NCBI GenBank assembly: GCA_020851015.1
Contig: JADZDN010000037.1
Coordinates: forward strand, 1-9,564
DNA length: 9,564 bases
Origin: Alphaproteobacteria bacterium
GTDB taxonomy: Bacteria > Pseudomonadota > Alphaproteobacteria > JAEULC01
Reading direction: 5' to 3'
Shown: positions 1-6,479 of the stretch, in pieces
Layout: each line of letters begins with the position of its first letter
Position numbering within the stretch: the first letter of the stretch is position 1
Notes under the pieces: model-generated
Database searches by the model: none
Told to the model about the DNA's origin: nothing
What the model saw: the letters and a program-made list of their open reading frames with translations, nothing else
Made by a program: the position numbers and the translations under genes

Positions 1-582
1 CAGCCGGCAGCCGTGGCGGCGGCCCAATTCCAGGAAATCGTAGGACTGCAGCACCAGGTAGTTGAACTCGAGGAAGGTCAGCGGCTGCTCGCGCTCCAGG
101 CGCAGCTTCACGCTGTCGAAGCTCAGCATGCGGTTGACCGAGAAGTGCCGGCCGACCTCGCGCAGGAACGGGATGTAGCTGAGCTTGTCCAGCCAGTCGG
201 CGTTGTTGACCATAATCGCGTCGGTCGGGCCGTCGCCGAAGGCGAGGAACTTGTCGAAGATGCGCCTGATGCCGGCGATATTGCGGTCGATCTCCGCGTC
301 GGTCAGAAGCTTGCGCGCCTCGTCCTTGCCCGACGGATCGCCGACCTTGGTGGTGCCGCCGCCCATCAGCACGATCGGCTTGTGGCCGTGGCGCTGCAGC
401 AACCGCAGCAGCATGATCTGCAGCAGGCTGCCCACGTGCAGGCTGTCGGCCGTCGCGTCGAAGCCGATATAGGCCGGCACCGCGCCCTCGACGGCAAGGG
501 CGTTGAGCCCCTCCTCGTCGGTGCAGGCATCGATCATCCCGCGGGCGCGGGCGGCGGCGACGAATTCGGCGCGGGCGGCCAT
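1..582 (-). CDS. tyrS: Tyrosyl-tRNA synthetase, N-terminal 194 residues (3' end beyond window)
   Basis: Class I aminoacyl-tRNA synthetase that charges tRNA-Tyr with tyrosine in the cytoplasm. The reverse strand reads open from an ATG at 582-580 to the window edge. The Rossmann-fold catalytic domain is clear: [15 protein letters not shown] at residues 38-52 holds the HIGH-type signature as HVGS (49-52). It is followed by [13 protein letters not shown] (74-86), NNADWL (126-131), HFSVNRM (146-152) and [11 protein letters not shown] (173-183), the tyrosine-pocket region. The GGSDQ and KMSKS motifs and the tRNA-binding C-terminal domain would lie outside the window. A GGAG Shine-Dalgarno (593-590, minus strand) sits 7 nt before the ATG and supports this start. 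The gene is divergent from anmK with a 96-bp gap. It looks like a normal housekeeping copy, and I see no sign of decay in the visible part. Confidence 0.96.
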   Translation of the reverse strand, partial: MAARAEFVAAARARGMIDACTDEEGLNALAVEGAVPAYIGFDATADSLHVGSLLQIMLLRLLQRHGHKPIVLMGGGTTKVGDPSGKDEARKLLTDAEIDRNIAGIRRIFDKFLAFGDGPTDAIMVNNADWLDKLSYIPFLREVGRHFSVNRMLSFDSVKLRLEREQPLTFLEFNYLVLQSYDFLELGRRHGCRL

Positions 583-585
583 GAT

Positions 586-614
586 TTGGCTCCGGGTCGG
601 GCATTTGCTATAAG
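586..614 (+). promoter_or_regulatory. Possible sigma70 promoter for anmK
   Basis: TTGGCT (586-591) and TATAAG (609-614) are separated by 17 bp and face anmK. The -10 is a five-of-six match and the -35 keeps the TTG core. The -35 lies directly beside the tyrS start codon, so the two divergent promoters would overlap or face each other in the 96-bp gap. Confidence 0.4.
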
Positions 615-621
615 GCCGCGT

Positions 622-650
622 GGTTTACCGCAGGGCCGGGTGTTTCTCAA
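622..650 (-). promoter_or_regulatory. Possible sigma70 promoter for tyrS
   Basis: On the minus strand, TTGAGA (650-645) matches the -35 consensus at five of six bases. It is followed, after exactly 17 bp, by TAAACC (627-622), a weak -10. Transcription would start about 30-35 bp upstream of the tyrS ATG. The -10 is poor, so this is only a candidate. Confidence 0.25.
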
Positions 651-667
651 CCTCCCCCATGGATCGC

Positions 668-673
668 GAGGGG
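668..673 (+). promoter_or_regulatory. anmK ribosome binding site
   Basis: GAGGGG lies 5 nt upstream of the GTG at 679 and decides the start. The other in-frame candidate, GTG at 640, has a poorer and closer purine run and would add 13 residues with no counterpart in the family. Confidence 0.5.
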
Positions 674-678
674 CAGGG

Positions 679-1779
679 GTGACGGACGCCGTCTGGTGCA
701 TCGGGATGATGAGCGGCACGTCGCTCGACGGGATCGACGCGGCGCTGCTGCGCGGCGACGGCGCGGAGCGCATCGAAACCGGTCCCGCCATCACCGTGGC
801 CTATGACGATGCGTTCCAAGCGCGGCTGCGCGGCGTGCTGGGCGGCGCGGGCGACGTGCCGTCCGTGGAGCGCGAGCTGACCTTGCGCCATGCCGAGGCC
901 GCCCGGCGTCTGCTGGGGCAGGCCGGCATGCGCGCCGCCGACATCGCGCTGATCGGCTTCCACGGCCAGACCATCCTGCACGCGCCCGACCAGGGCCGGA
1001 CCTGGCAGATCGGCGACGGGGCGCTGCTGGCGGCCGAGACGGGCATCGACGTGGTGTGCGACTTCCGCTCGGCCGATGTCGCCGCGGGCGGCCAGGGCGC
1101 GCCGCTGGTGCCGCTCTATCACGCCGCTCTGGCGGCACGGCTGGAACGGCCGCTCGTGGTGCTCAATATCGGCGGCGTCGCCAACGTGACCTGGATCGGT
1201 GCGGGGCAGGATGCCGACGGCAATCCCCGGCTGCTCGCCTTCGATACCGGGCCCGGCAACGCCCCGATCGACGACTGGGCCCTGCGCCATATCGGCAAGG
1301 CCGTGGACCGCGACGGGGCGCTCGCGCGGGCCGGACGGGTCGACCAGGCGGTGCTGGCCCGGCTGCTCGACAATCCCTATTTCGCCGCCCGGCCGCCGAA
1401 ATCGCTCGACCGCGACGCGTTCGACCTGTCGCCGATGGCGGGCCTTAGCGCCGCCGCCGGCGCCGCCACGCTGACGGCGTTCACCGCAGCGTCGGTCGCG
1501 CTGGCGGAGCGCCATTTTCCCGCGCCGCCGCGGCGCTGGATCGTGGCCGGCGGCGGCCGCCACAACCCCGCCCTGCTGGCGGCGCTGCGCGAGCGGCTGT
1601 CGGCCCCGGTCGAAACGGCGGAAACGGTGGGATGGGACGGCGACGCGCTCGAGGCCCAGGCCTTCGCCCACCTGGCCCTGCGTTCCGTGAAGGGGCTGGC
1701 GCTCAGCCTGCCGACCACGACGGGGGTGGCCCGGCCCACGACCGGGGGCCGGCTCTACCGCGCGCCGGGACGCGCCTAG
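679..1779 (+). CDS. anmK: Anhydro-N-acetylmuramic acid kinase
   Basis: Cytoplasmic kinase of peptidoglycan recycling. It hydrolyses the 1,6-anhydro ring and phosphorylates 1,6-anhydro-MurNAc with ATP to give MurNAc-6-phosphate. The 366-residue product has the usual family length. Family motifs run in order: GMMSGTSLDGID (9-20, phosphate-1 loop), GFHGQT (83-88), DFRSADVAAGGQGAPLVP (118-135), LNIGGVANVTWI (152-163) and DTGPGN (179-184), whose Asp179 is at the position of the family's catalytic base. WIVAGGGRHNP follows near the C-terminus. The reading frame stays open far upstream, antisense to tyrS, but the family begins just before GMMSGTS. GTG at 679 with GAGGGG (668-673) upstream is therefore the best start; an in-frame GTG at 640 is the alternative. 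The stop overlaps the stop of the convergent hydrolase gene. I would expect MurQ and AmpG to be encoded elsewhere. Confidence 0.95.
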   Translation: MTDAVWCIGMMSGTSLDGIDAALLRGDGAERIETGPAITVAYDDAFQARLRGVLGGAGDVPSVERELTLRHAEAARRLLGQAGMRAADIALIGFHGQTILHAPDQGRTWQIGDGALLAAETGIDVVCDFRSADVAAGGQGAPLVPLYHAALAARLERPLVVLNIGGVANVTWIGAGQDADGNPRLLAFDTGPGNAPIDDWALRHIGKAVDRDGALARAGRVDQAVLARLLDNPYFAARPPKSLDRDAFDLSPMAGLSAAAGAATLTAFTAASVALAERHFPAPPRRWIVAGGGRHNPALLAALRERLSAPVETAETVGWDGDALEAQAFAHLALRSVKGLALSLPTTTGVARPTTGGRLYRAPGRA

Positions 1780-2459
1780 CGGCCGGACGCGGCCTTCTTC
1801 GGCGGTGGCTGCTGCTTTTCGGGCTGCAAACGCTGGGTCAGGTACTCGGTCACGATCTCGGCGAGCTGTTCCATCTGGTCGGCGAAGAAGTGGTTGGCGC
1901 CGTCCGCCACCTTGAACTGGATGTGGATGTCCTTCTGGTGCTTCAGCTTGTCGACCAGCTTCTGCACCGCCTCCTGCGGCACCACGTCGTCGCTGTTGCC
2001 ATGCACGATCAGGCCCGAGGCCGGGCAGGGCGCCAGGAAGGTGAAATCGAACAGGTTCGCCGGCGGGGCGACCGAGATGAAGCCGCTGATCTCGGGCCGG
2101 CGCATCAGCAGCTGCATGCTGATCCAGGCACCGAACGAGAAGCCGGCGATCCAGCAGCCCCGGGCGTTGGGGTTGTAGGTCTGCAGCCAGTCCAGGGCCG
2201 AGGCGGCGTCGCTGAGCTCGCCCTCGCCGCGATTGAACGTGCCCTGGCTGCGCCCAACGCCGCGGAAATTGAACCGCAGGGTCGAGAACCCCAGCCGGGC
2301 GAAGGTATGGAACAAGGTATAGACGACCTTGTTGTTCATCGTCCCCCCATATTGGGGGTGGGGGTGCAGGATCAGCGCGATCGGCGCGCTGGGGTCCTTG
2401 CTGTGCTGGTAGCGGCCTTCCAGCCGGCCGACGGGTCCGTTAATGATGATATCGGGCAT
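1776..2459 (-). CDS. Alpha/beta hydrolase, COG2945-like
   Basis: A compact 227-residue alpha/beta-hydrolase-fold protein with no signal peptide, so probably a cytoplasmic esterase or thioesterase-like enzyme of unknown substrate. An HPHP motif (32-35) follows the first core strand and forms the usual oxyanion region; next comes LRFNFRGVGRSQG (61-73). The nucleophile elbow GFSFG (106-110) gives Ser108, HGNSDDVVP (153-161) gives the acid (probably Asp158), and GANHFF (187-192) gives His190, so the triad is complete. The C-terminus is a Pro/Lys/Gln-rich tail (212-227). ATG at 2459 is chosen because MPDIIINGPVGRLEG matches the usual N-terminus of this group; an upstream in-frame TTG at 2495 would add 12 residues. 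No strong Shine-Dalgarno precedes either start. The gene converges on anmK and diverges from cysE. Nothing in the sequence links it to Fe-S assembly. Confidence 0.85.
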   Translation of the reverse strand: MPDIIINGPVGRLEGRYQHSKDPSAPIALILHPHPQYGGTMNNKVVYTLFHTFARLGFSTLRFNFRGVGRSQGTFNRGEGELSDAASALDWLQTYNPNARGCWIAGFSFGAWISMQLLMRRPEISGFISVAPPANLFDFTFLAPCPASGLIVHGNSDDVVPQEAVQKLVDKLKHQKDIHIQFKVADGANHFFADQMEQLAEIVTEYLTQRLQPEKQQPPPKKAASGR

Positions 2460-2559
2460 GGTGCACTCGCTGCTGGGCCGGAGCCGGGACGGCAATTCCT
2501 GCCTTATCCGATTGTTTTAGTAGGGCTTCACGCCCACGCGCTTCTGCCATTCGCCAAAC

Positions 2560-2584
2560 AAACTTGACCCATCTAGTAGGAGAA
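2560..2584 (+). promoter_or_regulatory. Candidate IscR type-1-like operator
   Basis: The core TTGACCCATCTAGTAGG (2564-2580) matches the enterobacterial IscR type-1 core YYGACTRWWWYAGTCRR at 13 of 17 positions. Over the full 25-bp consensus about 17 positions agree, mostly in the left half. It spans the -35 element and part of the spacer, where a bound repressor would block RNA polymerase. The consensus was defined in E. coli. An alphaproteobacterial IscR may prefer a somewhat different site, and the -35 hexamer itself contributes some of the matching bases, so this is a candidate only. Confidence 0.35.
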
Positions 2585-2592
2585 CCTATATC
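2564..2592 (+). promoter_or_regulatory. Sigma70-type promoter for the cysE-isc operon
   Basis: TTGACC (2564-2569) differs from the -35 consensus at one base. It is separated by exactly 17 bp from TATATC (2587-2592), a four-of-six -10. Transcription would begin near 2599, leaving a leader of about 93 nt before cysE. No comparable promoter is evident in the later gaps of at most 83 bp, so this could drive the whole eight-gene unit. Confidence 0.5.
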
Positions 2593-2596
2593 TCCT
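2578..2596. repeat. Perfect inverted repeat AGGAGA-N7-TCTCCT over the -10
   Basis: AGGAGA (2578-2583) and TCTCCT (2591-2596) are exact reverse complements separated by 7 bp. The repeat covers the -10 hexamer and ends before the predicted transcription start, so it would act as DNA, for example as a dimeric repressor site, rather than as an RNA hairpin of the isc transcript. It partly overlaps the IscR-like site. No known operator is recognised. Confidence 0.45.
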
Positions 2597-2692
2597 TTCA
2601 TGGCTTGCTGACCAGCCCGGCGGGACCCGGGGCTTGCCAGCGGGCGGAATGGGGCGCCGCCGGTGCCGGCCTCTATATCATAGTGATGGGCT

Positions 2693-3439
2693 ATGGTTTT
2701 CAAGCGACTTCGCGAGGAAATCGACGGTGCGATGCGGCGCGATCCGGCCGCCCGTTCGCGGTTGGAAGTGGCGCTGCTCTACCCCAGCGTCCATGCGGTT
2801 CTCCTTCACCGGCTCGCCAACAGGCTTTGGCGCCGGAACTGGAAGTTCCTCGGCCGCGCGATCTCGCAATTCGCGCGCAGCCTGACCGGCATCGAGATTC
2901 ATCCCGGCGCCACGATCGGCGAGCGCTTCTTCATCGACCACGGCATGGGCGTCGTGATCGGCGAGACCGCCGAGATCGGCGACGACGTGATGCTCTATCA
3001 CGGCGTCACGCTGGGCGGTACGTCGCTGAGGCAAGGCAAGCGCCACCCGACCCTGGAGAGCGGCGTCATTGTCGGCGCCGGCGCGAAGATCCTGGGACCG
3101 ATCACGATCGGCGCCAACGCGCGGATCGGGGCCAATGCGGTGGTGGTCAAGGACGTGCCGGCCGCCGCGACGGCGATCGGCATCGCCGCCCGCGTGGTGC
3201 CGCCGCGCGAGCAGCGCGGCGAGTTCGTCGCGTACGGCACCCCCACCGCCGATCTGCCCGACCCCGTGGCCCGCGCCATCGGCGGACTGGTGGACCAGAT
3301 CGGCCGGCTGTCGGCGCGCATTACCGAGCTGGAGAACGAGGCCGGGCCCGGCGATGGGGTTGCGGCAAGCCGCGCCCAAGGCGACGGCGCGGGTGATGAT
3401 GATCGCATCGCCAAGCTGCCGATCAGAACCCGCGGCTGA
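2693..3439 (+). CDS. cysE: Serine O-acetyltransferase
   Basis: Acetylates L-serine with acetyl-CoA to O-acetylserine, the committed step of cysteine synthesis. The 248-residue product has a short helical N-terminus and then left-handed beta-helix hexapeptide repeats from about residue 66 to 170. DHGMG (82-86) carries His83 and RHP (117-119) carries His118, the equivalents of the E. coli active-site His158 and His193. [10 protein letters not shown] and VTLGGTS are also typical. It is the short form, lacking about 75 N-terminal residues of E. coli CysE. Its C-terminus is longer instead: a heptad-like helix ([19 protein letters not shown], 200-218), then a charged tail ending in Gly. It therefore lacks the C-terminal Ile used by classical CysE to dock into CysK. 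An in-frame TGA at 2684-2686 excludes longer starts, and the Shine-Dalgarno is weak. It lies 44 bp before iscR, which suggests cysteine supply is coupled to Fe-S assembly. Confidence 0.93.
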   Translation: MVFKRLREEIDGAMRRDPAARSRLEVALLYPSVHAVLLHRLANRLWRRNWKFLGRAISQFARSLTGIEIHPGATIGERFFIDHGMGVVIGETAEIGDDVMLYHGVTLGGTSLRQGKRHPTLESGVIVGAGAKILGPITIGANARIGANAVVVKDVPAAATAIGIAARVVPPREQRGEFVAYGTPTADLPDPVARAIGGLVDQIGRLSARITELENEAGPGDGVAASRAQGDGAGDDDRIAKLPIRTRG

Positions 3440-3483
3440 GCACGCAGGCCCTGGCGGCTGCGAAGTACGGAAGGAACAGGACA

Positions 3484-4005
3484 ATGAAGCTGAGCACCAA
3501 GGGACGGTACGCTGTGATGGCGATGGTCGACCTGACGCGCAACAGCAACGGCAGTCCGGTGGCGCTGGCGGATATCGCCGAGCGCCAGGAAATTTCGCTC
3601 TCCTATCTGGAGCAGCTTTTCGCCAAGCTGCGCCGCGGCGGGCTGGTGCGCAGCGTGCGCGGGCCGGGCGGCGGCTATCTGCTGGCCCATGCGGCCGACG
3701 GCACGCGCATCTCCGACATCATCCTCGCGGTGGACGAGCCGATCCGCGCCACGCGCTGCGCGCCGGGTTCGCCCTCGGGCTGCCGGTCGAACAAGAGCCG
3801 GTGCCTGACCCATGACCTGTGGGAAGAACTCGGCAACCAGATCCATCTCTATCTCAGCTCGGTGACGCTGGCCGACGTGTGCGCGCGGCGCATCCTCGGC
3901 ACCAGCGGCGTGATTGGCCAACCGCCCGAGCACCAGCCGCCCGAACAGCAGCAGCACCAGCCGGCCGCCGAGGCGCCGGTCGCCGCCGCGGTGGCGGCAC
4001 AGTAG
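3484..4005 (+). CDS. iscR: Rrf2-family Fe-S cluster regulator IscR
   Basis: DNA-binding regulator that carries a [2Fe-2S] cluster and adjusts isc expression to Fe-S demand. The 173-residue protein starts MKLSTKGRYAVMAMVDL as in IscR. Its winged helix-turn-helix spans about residues 1-70, with the recognition helix near SLSYLEQLFAKLRRGGLV (38-55) and the wing RGPGGGY (59-65). Likely cluster ligands are Cys92, Cys100, Cys107 and His110, spaced C-x7-C-x6-C-x2-H. E. coli has C-x5-C-x5-C-x2-H. The downstream HDLWEELG helix is typical of IscR and argues against NsrR or RirA. A Gln/Pro/His-rich and then Ala-rich tail (146-173) is unlike the conserved core. AAGGA at 3471-3475 is the ribosome site, 8 nt before the ATG. 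Autorepression through the site upstream of cysE is inferred. Confidence 0.93.
   Translation: MKLSTKGRYAVMAMVDLTRNSNGSPVALADIAERQEISLSYLEQLFAKLRRGGLVRSVRGPGGGYLLAHAADGTRISDIILAVDEPIRATRCAPGSPSGCRSNKSRCLTHDLWEELGNQIHLYLSSVTLADVCARRILGTSGVIGQPPEHQPPEQQQHQPAAEAPVAAAVAAQ
3929..3963 (+). repeat. In-frame direct repeat in the iscR 3' end
   Basis: The 11-mer AGCACCAGCCG occurs at 3929-3939 and again at 3953-3963. The copies are 24 bp (8 codons) apart, with a CAG run between them. It encodes the His-Gln-Pro-rich part of the IscR tail and looks like slippage-generated low-complexity sequence. Confidence 0.6.
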
Positions 4006-4027
4006 CGGACGCCACGGGACCGACGCG

Positions 4028-5155
4028 ATGACCCGCTCGACGGCACAGCCGGTCTATCTCGACCACAACGCGTCGGCACCAATGCTGCCGGCGGTCGTGG
4101 CCGCGATGGCCGAGGCCCTTGCCGAGCCCGGCAATCCGTCGTCGGTCCACGGCTTCGGCCGCGCGGCGCGCCAGCGGATCGACGCCGCGCGGCGGGCGGT
4201 GGCGCGGCTGGTCGGCGCGGCGGAGCAGGAGGTCGTCTTCACCTCGGGCGGTACCGAGGCCAACAACCTGGCGCTTGAAGGCGTCGCGGCGGATCGCATC
4301 GTGGTTTCGGCGATCGAGCACGACAGCGTGCTGCGCGCGGCGCCGGAGGCCGAGCGAATCCCGGTGACGGACGACGGCGTGGTCGACCTCGATGCGCTGG
4401 ACGCCATGCTCGCGCGCGGTGGCGGCGCGCTGGTCTCGATCATGCTCGCCAACAACGAGACCGGCGTGATCCAGCCGGTGGCCGAGGCAGCGGCGATGGC
4501 GCACCGCCATGGCGCGGTGATCCATTGCGACGCCATCCAGGCTGCCGGCCGCATGGCGGTGGATGTCGGGGCGCTGGGCGTGGACCTGCTGAGCCTTTCG
4601 GCCCATAAGCTCGGCGGCCCCCTGGGGGTCGGCGCGCTGGTGGTGCGTTCGGGCGTCGCGCTGGCGCCGATGCTGCGCGGCGGCGGCCAGGAGCGCTGGC
4701 GGCGGGCGGGCACCGAGAATGTCCCGGGCATCGTCGGCTTCGGCGTCGCGGCCGGGGCCGCGGGCGATGCGGCCGGCCGGATGGAAACGCTGGCGGCGTG
4801 GCGCGACGATATCGAGCGCCAGGTCCGTGACATCGCGCCGGATGCCCCCATCTATGGAAGAGGGGCCGCGCGGCTCGCGAATACGAGTTGCCTCGGCATG
4901 CCGGGCGTGAAGGGCGAGACGCAGGTGATGGCCTTCGACCTGGCGGGCATCGCGGTCAGTGCGGGCTCGGCCTGCTCCTCGGGCAAGGTGACGCCCTCGG
5001 CCGTGCTGGCGGCGATGGGCGCTCCGCCGCAGGCGGCGGGCGAGGCGATCCGGGTGAGCCTGGGCCGGGGCAACAGGGCCGAGGATATCGACCGCTTCGT
5101 GGCGGTGTGGCGGGATGTGTATCAGCGCGCGCGTCGCCTGCGACAGGCGGCGTGA
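4028..5155 (+). CDS. Cysteine desulfurase, NifS/IscS-like paralogue
   Basis: PLP-dependent class V aminotransferase-fold enzyme that would convert cysteine to alanine plus an enzyme persulfide. The 375 residues carry every expected feature: YLDHNASAP (10-18), [10 protein letters not shown] (71-80), EHDSV with PLP-stacking His98, ANNETG (141-146), Asp168, SAHKLGG with PLP-lysine Lys194, [14 protein letters not shown] (218-231), and the catalytic loop [10 protein letters not shown] with Cys316. The loop variant and the C-terminus differ from the following iscS: it ends shortly after the last helix ([15 protein letters not shown]) and lacks the SPLWEM...W tail with which canonical IscS contacts IscU. 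It may therefore serve another acceptor, or act as an accessory desulfurase. The start follows iscR by 22 bp with a weak GGGA site; the gene ends 16 bp before iscS. I assign no symbol, because nifS would imply a nitrogenase role not shown here. Confidence 0.9.
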   Translation: MTRSTAQPVYLDHNASAPMLPAVVAAMAEALAEPGNPSSVHGFGRAARQRIDAARRAVARLVGAAEQEVVFTSGGTEANNLALEGVAADRIVVSAIEHDSVLRAAPEAERIPVTDDGVVDLDALDAMLARGGGALVSIMLANNETGVIQPVAEAAAMAHRHGAVIHCDAIQAAGRMAVDVGALGVDLLSLSAHKLGGPLGVGALVVRSGVALAPMLRGGGQERWRRAGTENVPGIVGFGVAAGAAGDAAGRMETLAAWRDDIERQVRDIAPDAPIYGRGAARLANTSCLGMPGVKGETQVMAFDLAGIAVSAGSACSSGKVTPSAVLAAMGAPPQAAGEAIRVSLGRGNRAEDIDRFVAVWRDVYQRARRLRQAA

Positions 5156-5171
5156 CGAAAAGGACGAGGCA

Positions 5172-6440
5172 ATGACAACGGAAGCCAAGAAAATGGCCCA
5201 GGGTGAGAAGATGAACGGCGCCAATCGGCCGCCGCTGCCGATCTATCTCGACTACCAGGCGACCACGCCGACCGATCCGCGCGTGGTTCAGGCGATGCTG
5301 CCGTGGTTCACCGAGAAGTTCGGCAATCCGCATTCGCGCAACCACGCCTATGGCTGGGAAGCCGAGGCGGCGGTCGAGAAGGCGCGCGCGCAGATCGGCG
5401 CGATCATCGGCGCCGACGAGAAGGAGATCGTCTTCACGTCCGGCGCCACGGAATCGAACAACCTGGCGCTCCAGGGCGTGGCGCATTTCTACAAGGACAG
5501 GAAGAACCACCTGATCACGGCGGTGACCGAGCACAAATGCGTGCTCGACACGATGCGCCACCTCGAGCAGGAAGGGTTCCAGGTGACCTACCTGCCGGTG
5601 GCGCAGGACGGCCTGATCGACCTCGGCCAGCTCAAGGCCGCCATCACCGACAAGACGGTGCTGGTCTCGATCATGGCCGCCAACAACGAGATCGGCGTGA
5701 TCCAGCCCTTGGCCGAGATCGGCTCGATCTGCCGCGAGCGGGGCGTGTTCTTCCATACCGACGCCGCCCAGGCCGTCGGCAAGATCCCGCTCGACGTCAA
5801 GGCGATGAAAATCGACCTGATGAGCATCTCGGGCCACAAGATCTACGGACCCAAGGGCATCGGCGCGCTCTATGTCGGCCGCAAGCCGCGCGTGCGCCTG
5901 CAGGCGCTGATCCATGGCGGCGGGCAGGAGCGCGGCATGCGCTCGGGCACGCTGCCGACGCCGCTCTGCGTCGGGCTGGGCGAGGCCTGCGCCATCGCCC
6001 AGCGCGAGATGGGCGCGGAGGCCGAGCGGCTGAAGCGGCTGCGCGACCGCTTCTATGCGCAGATCAAGAAGCGCCTGCCCGAGGTCTACCTGAACGGCGA
6101 CCTGGAGCACCGGCTGCCGGGCACCCTCAACCTCAGCTTCGCCTATGTCGAGGGCGAGGGGCTAATGATGGGCATCAAGGATCTCTGCGTGTCGTCCGGT
6201 TCGGCCTGCACCTCCGCCTCGCTGGAGCCGTCCTACGTGCTGCGCGCGCTGGGCGTGGAGGAGGAGCTCGCCCACACCAGCCTGCGCATCGGGTTCGGGC
6301 GCTTCACGACCGAGCAGGAAGTCGACTACGCCGTCGAGCATATCGTCGGCAGCGTCAACCGGCTGCGCGCGATGAGCCCGCTGTGGGAGATGGCGCAGGA
6401 GGGAATCGACTTGAAGTCGATCCAGTGGGCGGGGCACTAA
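5172..6440 (+). CDS. iscS: Cysteine desulfurase IscS
   Basis: Main sulfur donor of the ISC pathway. It takes sulfur from L-cysteine as a persulfide and passes it to IscU, and in many bacteria also to tRNA thiolation and other acceptors. The 422-residue protein has [14 protein letters not shown] (25-38), EHKCV with His121, ANNEIG (170-175), HTDAAQ (195-200), PLP-lysine Lys223 in [19 protein letters not shown] (249-260) and catalytic Cys346 in [10 protein letters not shown]. The C-terminus [19 protein letters not shown] is the canonical IscS tail that docks IscU. An extra, charged N-terminus of about 20 residues precedes the core. ATG 5172 has AGGA 7 nt upstream, but ATG 5211 (residue 14), behind GGTGAG, would remove most of this extension and is a real alternative. 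The upstream paralogue ends 16 bp earlier, suggesting co-translation. Confidence 0.96.
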   Translation: MTTEAKKMAQGEKMNGANRPPLPIYLDYQATTPTDPRVVQAMLPWFTEKFGNPHSRNHAYGWEAEAAVEKARAQIGAIIGADEKEIVFTSGATESNNLALQGVAHFYKDRKNHLITAVTEHKCVLDTMRHLEQEGFQVTYLPVAQDGLIDLGQLKAAITDKTVLVSIMAANNEIGVIQPLAEIGSICRERGVFFHTDAAQAVGKIPLDVKAMKIDLMSISGHKIYGPKGIGALYVGRKPRVRLQALIHGGGQERGMRSGTLPTPLCVGLGEACAIAQREMGAEAERLKRLRDRFYAQIKKRLPEVYLNGDLEHRLPGTLNLSFAYVEGEGLMMGIKDLCVSSGSACTSASLEPSYVLRALGVEEELAHTSLRIGFGRFTTEQEVDYAVEHIVGSVNRLRAMSPLWEMAQEGIDLKSIQWAGH

Positions 6441-6453
6441 GGGGATTGTCGCC

Positions 6454-6473
6454 CGCCCGGCCGCGGCCGGGCG
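6454..6473 (+). promoter_or_regulatory. 20-bp perfect palindrome, RNA hairpin between iscS and iscU
   Basis: The 20 bases at 6454-6473 equal their own reverse complement. In RNA this gives an 8-bp all-GC stem (CGCCCGGC / GCCGGGCG) with a CGCG loop, followed by UUAUUU and then the strong iscU ribosome site. It sits in the 52-bp gap after iscS. It could act as a partial terminator, as an mRNA stabiliser of the upstream 3' end, or as a processing site. The T-run is too short and interrupted for a confident intrinsic terminator, and the essential partner genes lie downstream. Confidence 0.5.
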
Positions 6474-6479
6474 TTATTT

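Larger units (their letters stand above)
2460..2692. other. Divergent intergenic region, hydrolase / cysE-isc operon
   Basis: This 233-bp stretch is the largest gap in the window. It holds one rightward sigma70-like promoter, an IscR-like site and an inverted repeat (listed separately), and then roughly 90 nt of GC-rich leader before cysE. I found no convincing leftward promoter for the hydrolase, no tRNA and no protein-coding frame that resembles a family I know. Confidence 0.6.

Noticed and set aside
13..678. Long open frame on the plus strand continuing upstream of anmK
   Set aside because: It lies antisense to tyrS, whose protein is unmistakable. The predicted peptide is rich in Ala, Gly, His, Val and Gln and matches no family. 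It only shows that GC-rich DNA has few stops.
625..1671. 348-codon minus-strand open frame opposite anmK
   Set aside because: anmK motifs on the plus strand are complete, and the antisense peptide has no recognisable domain.
2517..2585. Short minus-strand frame ending LFGEWQKRVGVKPY
   Set aside because: It looked protein-like, but only about 22 codons separate two stops. It has no ATG or good ribosome site and I recognise no family; it could be chance or a tiny remnant.
2634..2692. Second promoter directly before cysE (TATATC near 2674)
   Set aside because: No -35 hexamer lies at a usable distance; the nearest TTG-type element, TTGCCA at 2634, is 34 bp away.
3854..6110. Two long minus-strand open frames (456 and 384 codons) across the desulfurase genes
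   Set aside because: They are mirror frames of real genes with Arg/His/Asp-rich composition and no motif. Two near-identical antisense products would be expected from two homologous sense genes.
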